Positions 61,672-64,000 of a stretch of 64,000 nucleotides of DNA are shown piece by piece (the first letter of the stretch is position 1; every line of letters starts with the position of its first letter). The DNA lies in contig OZ038463.1 of NCBI GenBank assembly GCA_964036295.1, positions 13,445,274 through 13,509,273 on the forward strand. Direction: 5' to 3'. The notes beneath the pieces are model-generated. The model was not told the origin of the DNA. It saw nothing but the letters and a program-made list of their open reading frames with translations, and ran no database searches. This stretch comes from Plumapathes pennacea. Taxonomy: Eukaryota; Cnidaria; Anthozoa; Antipatharia; Myriopathidae. The position numbers and the translations under genes are program-made.

Positions 61672-64000
61672 CTGCAGTTCTTGGTGCCTTCTTTCTAAAG
61701 GGATTTCATCAATGTTCAGTTGTGAACCATCTGTGGGCCGCGAGAATGAAATGTCACAAATCTGGGAGGGAGCGTCTGGAGTGGTTCTTCGAAGTGCGCG
61801 GGAAAGGAGGAACTGTGACAAAGAACGCACACGATGAAATAAACCACAGAGCAACAACGACATCCAACCATGAAAATCATACAACACCTTGAAAACCCAA
61901 AAACCTTTTAAAACGACTTAATCGTCAGTTTAGCGCGAAAGTACAGTCAACTCTAAGAAGGATACCGAAGGTGTCCGTTCCAGAGAGCCGTTAACTGTAA
62001 CTCCTAACCCAAGGCCTAAAATGCCTATAATGGCAAGAACGATATTCTCAAAATCAAATCTTATGATTGTATTAGCGAAGAGTTTAGAAGAATAAATGTC
62101 ATAAGTGAAAAACCAAATGATATACGGAGACTCAAAGACGGATGAATGGAGGGGAAGTGACAACCTCGTTCCCAGGCTCTTTCAACTCCCGGGAACCGGG
62201 AGGTGAAAGAGCCTGAGAACGAAGTTGGGTAAGTGAGTTTGCTCGGTTATCAAACCTTATGCGCCCCAAGGAGCCCAAGCATTAGCGTTGCGGTTACGTG
62301 GATAGCTGACACCTCAGATGCATATGTTATATCCGGGTTTGTGTAGTTTCTGGTGGCAATCCTGTGGAAAAAGGAAGGTCGACGCAAGAGGTGAACTGAG
62401 CAGGTAGTGACGCATAAAGCACATAGTGGTGACGTGTATAGATTTATATATAATGAGATGCATAAGATACAATTTTAGGGGGAGGGGAGGGGTGGTGTTA
62501 AAAAAGGTTTTCCTTTCTCATTTCCCTTTTTCAATTTTCTGGACCAAGACTTCTGGTGGCTTTGCGGCTTGCGCTTCTGAGGTGCTTAACTTACCACCGT
62601 GCTACCGACTCATGTTAGCGTAATGTGATAATTTAGCTAGTGATGAGTGATTGAAAAGGGAATAAAAGAGATGCAAATGTGAGGTAAGAATATTTTATTC
62701 TTTTGTCAAAGTCTACATGTCTTATAACTCCGCTTCCACCGGCTTCACTTTCAAACTTAGGTTTTTTAATTGTTTACGTAGTTCTTCTACGTGTTCCTGC
62801 TTTTACTTGTCATGTTTCTTGCATTTTCTGCTCTTTAGGACCCTAAGGGCGCGTTTGATTGGGTTTATTCCGGAATAGGAATAGCACCGTTGATCGGTAA
62901 AATTCTTTGGTTTGGAGCTGATTAGGGTTAGAATGAATTGGGAGCTGCTCAAAATGCAAGCATGAGGTTTTTAAAATAATTTCGAACAAAATCTCCCCCA
63001 GAACAGGCAAAACTTTGGATCATTTTAGCTATTCCTATTCCGGAATAAACTCAATCGAACGCACCCTAAGATACTATGCCCCCTCCCTGCACTGTATAGA
63101 TGAAGATATCGATGAGTGAATAAATCAAAGGCTCCTGTGAGCCAACTCGTGAATGAGAAACGCTAAAGATCTATCCTCTGTATATAGCATTGGAAAATAC
63201 AGCATTGAAGCCATACACAAGTACTGTGATTTTAGCCAACGCTACGGTTCAAAAGTGCTAAAAAGCTTTCGATCGATCGAACTGTAAAAACCAGGTAAAG
63301 TCCGCAGTTCGGTCTTAATTTTTAAGAACATGTGCCTTGAGAATCAAAGGACATTAACAAAATTATCCTTGGATTTTACTCAAACTGGACACGTACTGAA
63401 TGTTTATGTGATAGAAAATTGGTGGGCAACATTATGTTGTTTTGTGTGGTAATCAGGTGCAAGGAAAAACTAAATTTGGAAATATTTGGCTTTTTGCTAA
63501 TTTGGAGCTGTTGTCTCGGTCGCTGTTGATTGACAAGTGGCTCTCCATCAATATTTTCAATCGGCTTAATTCCGGGGGGGGGGGGGGGGGATATTAAGTG
63601 CTGTATCCGGACTATTATGGTAGAAACTGTGTGCGCTAAAGGCCAGGGCCTGGTTTTTCGAAAGCCGATTAAGCTAATCCAGGATTAACGAAATTCTTTC
63701 TGACACCTCTCTGCCGATAAAATGCAGGGTTTTGTTGAAATATGGATTAAAAAGCTTGTTTTAGCTGAAAATGTATCAAGGAAATCGTTGCAGGACAAAA
63801 TCTTCACATTTTCAGGCTTATAAATGACAAGAAAGTTTACACCTAATCCAGGATTAGCCTAATCGTGCTTTGAAAAACCGGGACCAGCGCTTTAGCTAAA
63901 TAGCCTTACCCGAATGTACTCAGACAAGTGGCAAACATAGTGCAGTAAATGGCGATGGCGATGTACTTGCTCTCGTTGTACGCTGGAGGAACTTTTCGTA
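61672..64000 (-). CDS. Class C G-protein-coupled receptor (GABA-B/mGluR-like), 3' part: TM6, TM7 and start of tail
   Basis: Three exons are readable: 63910-64000 (continues past the window edge), 62256-62361 and 61672-61812, with phases 2, 0 and 0 at their donors. The first reads KVPPAYNESKYIAIAIYC and further, the classic class C linker (P..[FY]NE[AS]KYI) leading into TM6. The second encodes TM7 (about SAIHVTATLMLGLLGAHK) after a short extracellular loop with an NYT glycosylation sequon. The third begins the cytoplasmic tail (FLLSRALRRTTPDAP, ending in a charged ERRHQELQ). The tail ends in at least one more exon that I could not find. The ligand-binding and early TM exons lie beyond base 64000, so the ligand (GABA, glutamate or other) cannot be told. 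Class assignment is good; the subfamily is not decided. Confidence 0.7.
62166..62224. repeat. Short perfect-type palindrome
   Basis: cgttcccaggctctttcaac ... gtgaaagagcctgagaacg, about 58 bp. One arm (ccgttcccaggctct) recurs near 52520. Confidence 0.65.
62843..63070. mobile_element. Terminal-inverted-repeat element
   Basis: About 40 bp inverted ends: ctaagggcgcgtttgattgg with ttattccggaatagg, mirrored by cctattccggaataa with gaacgcaccctaag. 228 bp, no coding capacity, inside the class C GPCR gene. Confidence 0.8.
63120..63262 (-). repeat. Dispersed repeat, copy 2 (inverted relative to 21.5 kb)
   Basis: Reverse complement of the block at 21490-21625. Here no reverse-transcriptase remnant is visible beside it. 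It sits in an intron of the class C GPCR, between the TM6 and TM7 exons' flanking elements. Confidence 0.7.
63574..63590 (+). repeat. Poly-G tract
   Basis: Run of 17 G in a GPCR intron. Confidence 0.9.
63646..63885. mobile_element. Terminal-inverted-repeat element
   Basis: Left end ggcctggtttttcgaaagc and taatccaggattaa are mirrored by taatccaggattag and tttgaaaaaccgggacc. 240 bp, next to the TM6 exon of the GPCR. Confidence 0.75.

Noticed and set aside
1..64000. CRISPR array, bacterial operon or prophage
   Set aside because: No short regular direct repeats with spacers; all genes are spliced animal genes.

Overview
The window is nuclear DNA of an animal with intron-rich genes, most likely an anthozoan cnidarian such as a stony coral or close relative. 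That is an inference. It rests on conserved metazoan genes (E2F4/5-type factor, PSKH1-type kinase, WDR89, KIF28-type kinesin, class C GPCR), compact GT-AG genes in AT-rich spacers, and many short palindromic DNA elements plus a Penelope-like fragment. Nothing looks prokaryotic or viral. I rebuilt the genes by hand from splice sites and reading phase; coding exons join in phase in every gene except where noted.

Layout. 53-10697 (-): 5' half of a KIF28/KLP-6-type kinesin (18 exons, 3' end outside the window). 10698-15874: repeats only. 15875-19899 (-): complete four-exon family GH31 enzyme of 954 residues, closest by motif to alpha-1,4-glucan lyases. 22060-23394 (+): complete two-exon 241-residue cupin-like protein, transcribed divergently from the GH31 gene. 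A broken Penelope-like retroelement lies between them. 27489-34565 (-): complete seven-exon E2F4/5. 37042-45047 (-): complete two-exon PSKH1-like kinase whose 6.3 kb intron holds a ~296 bp tandem repeat. 46902-55630 (-): complete 14-exon WDR89. 57708-58493 (-): intronless ankyrin-repeat protein resembling PP1 regulatory subunits. 61672-64000 (-): three exons covering TM6, TM7 and part of the tail of a class C GPCR that begins outside the window.

Most genes are unrelated housekeeping or signalling genes. The exception is the head-to-head GH31/cupin pair at 15.9-23.4 kb. The GH31 protein looks like the enzyme type that cuts starch or glycogen to 1,5-anhydrofructose. The cupin is a candidate for a downstream sugar-modifying enzyme, resembling, from memory only, the cupin part of aldos-2-ulose dehydratase. 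If both readings hold, this is an animal locus for an anhydrofructose pathway, and it is the most interesting item here. Spacers and introns contain at least a dozen short inverted-repeat elements, tRNA-like SINE candidates and a dispersed ~200 bp family.
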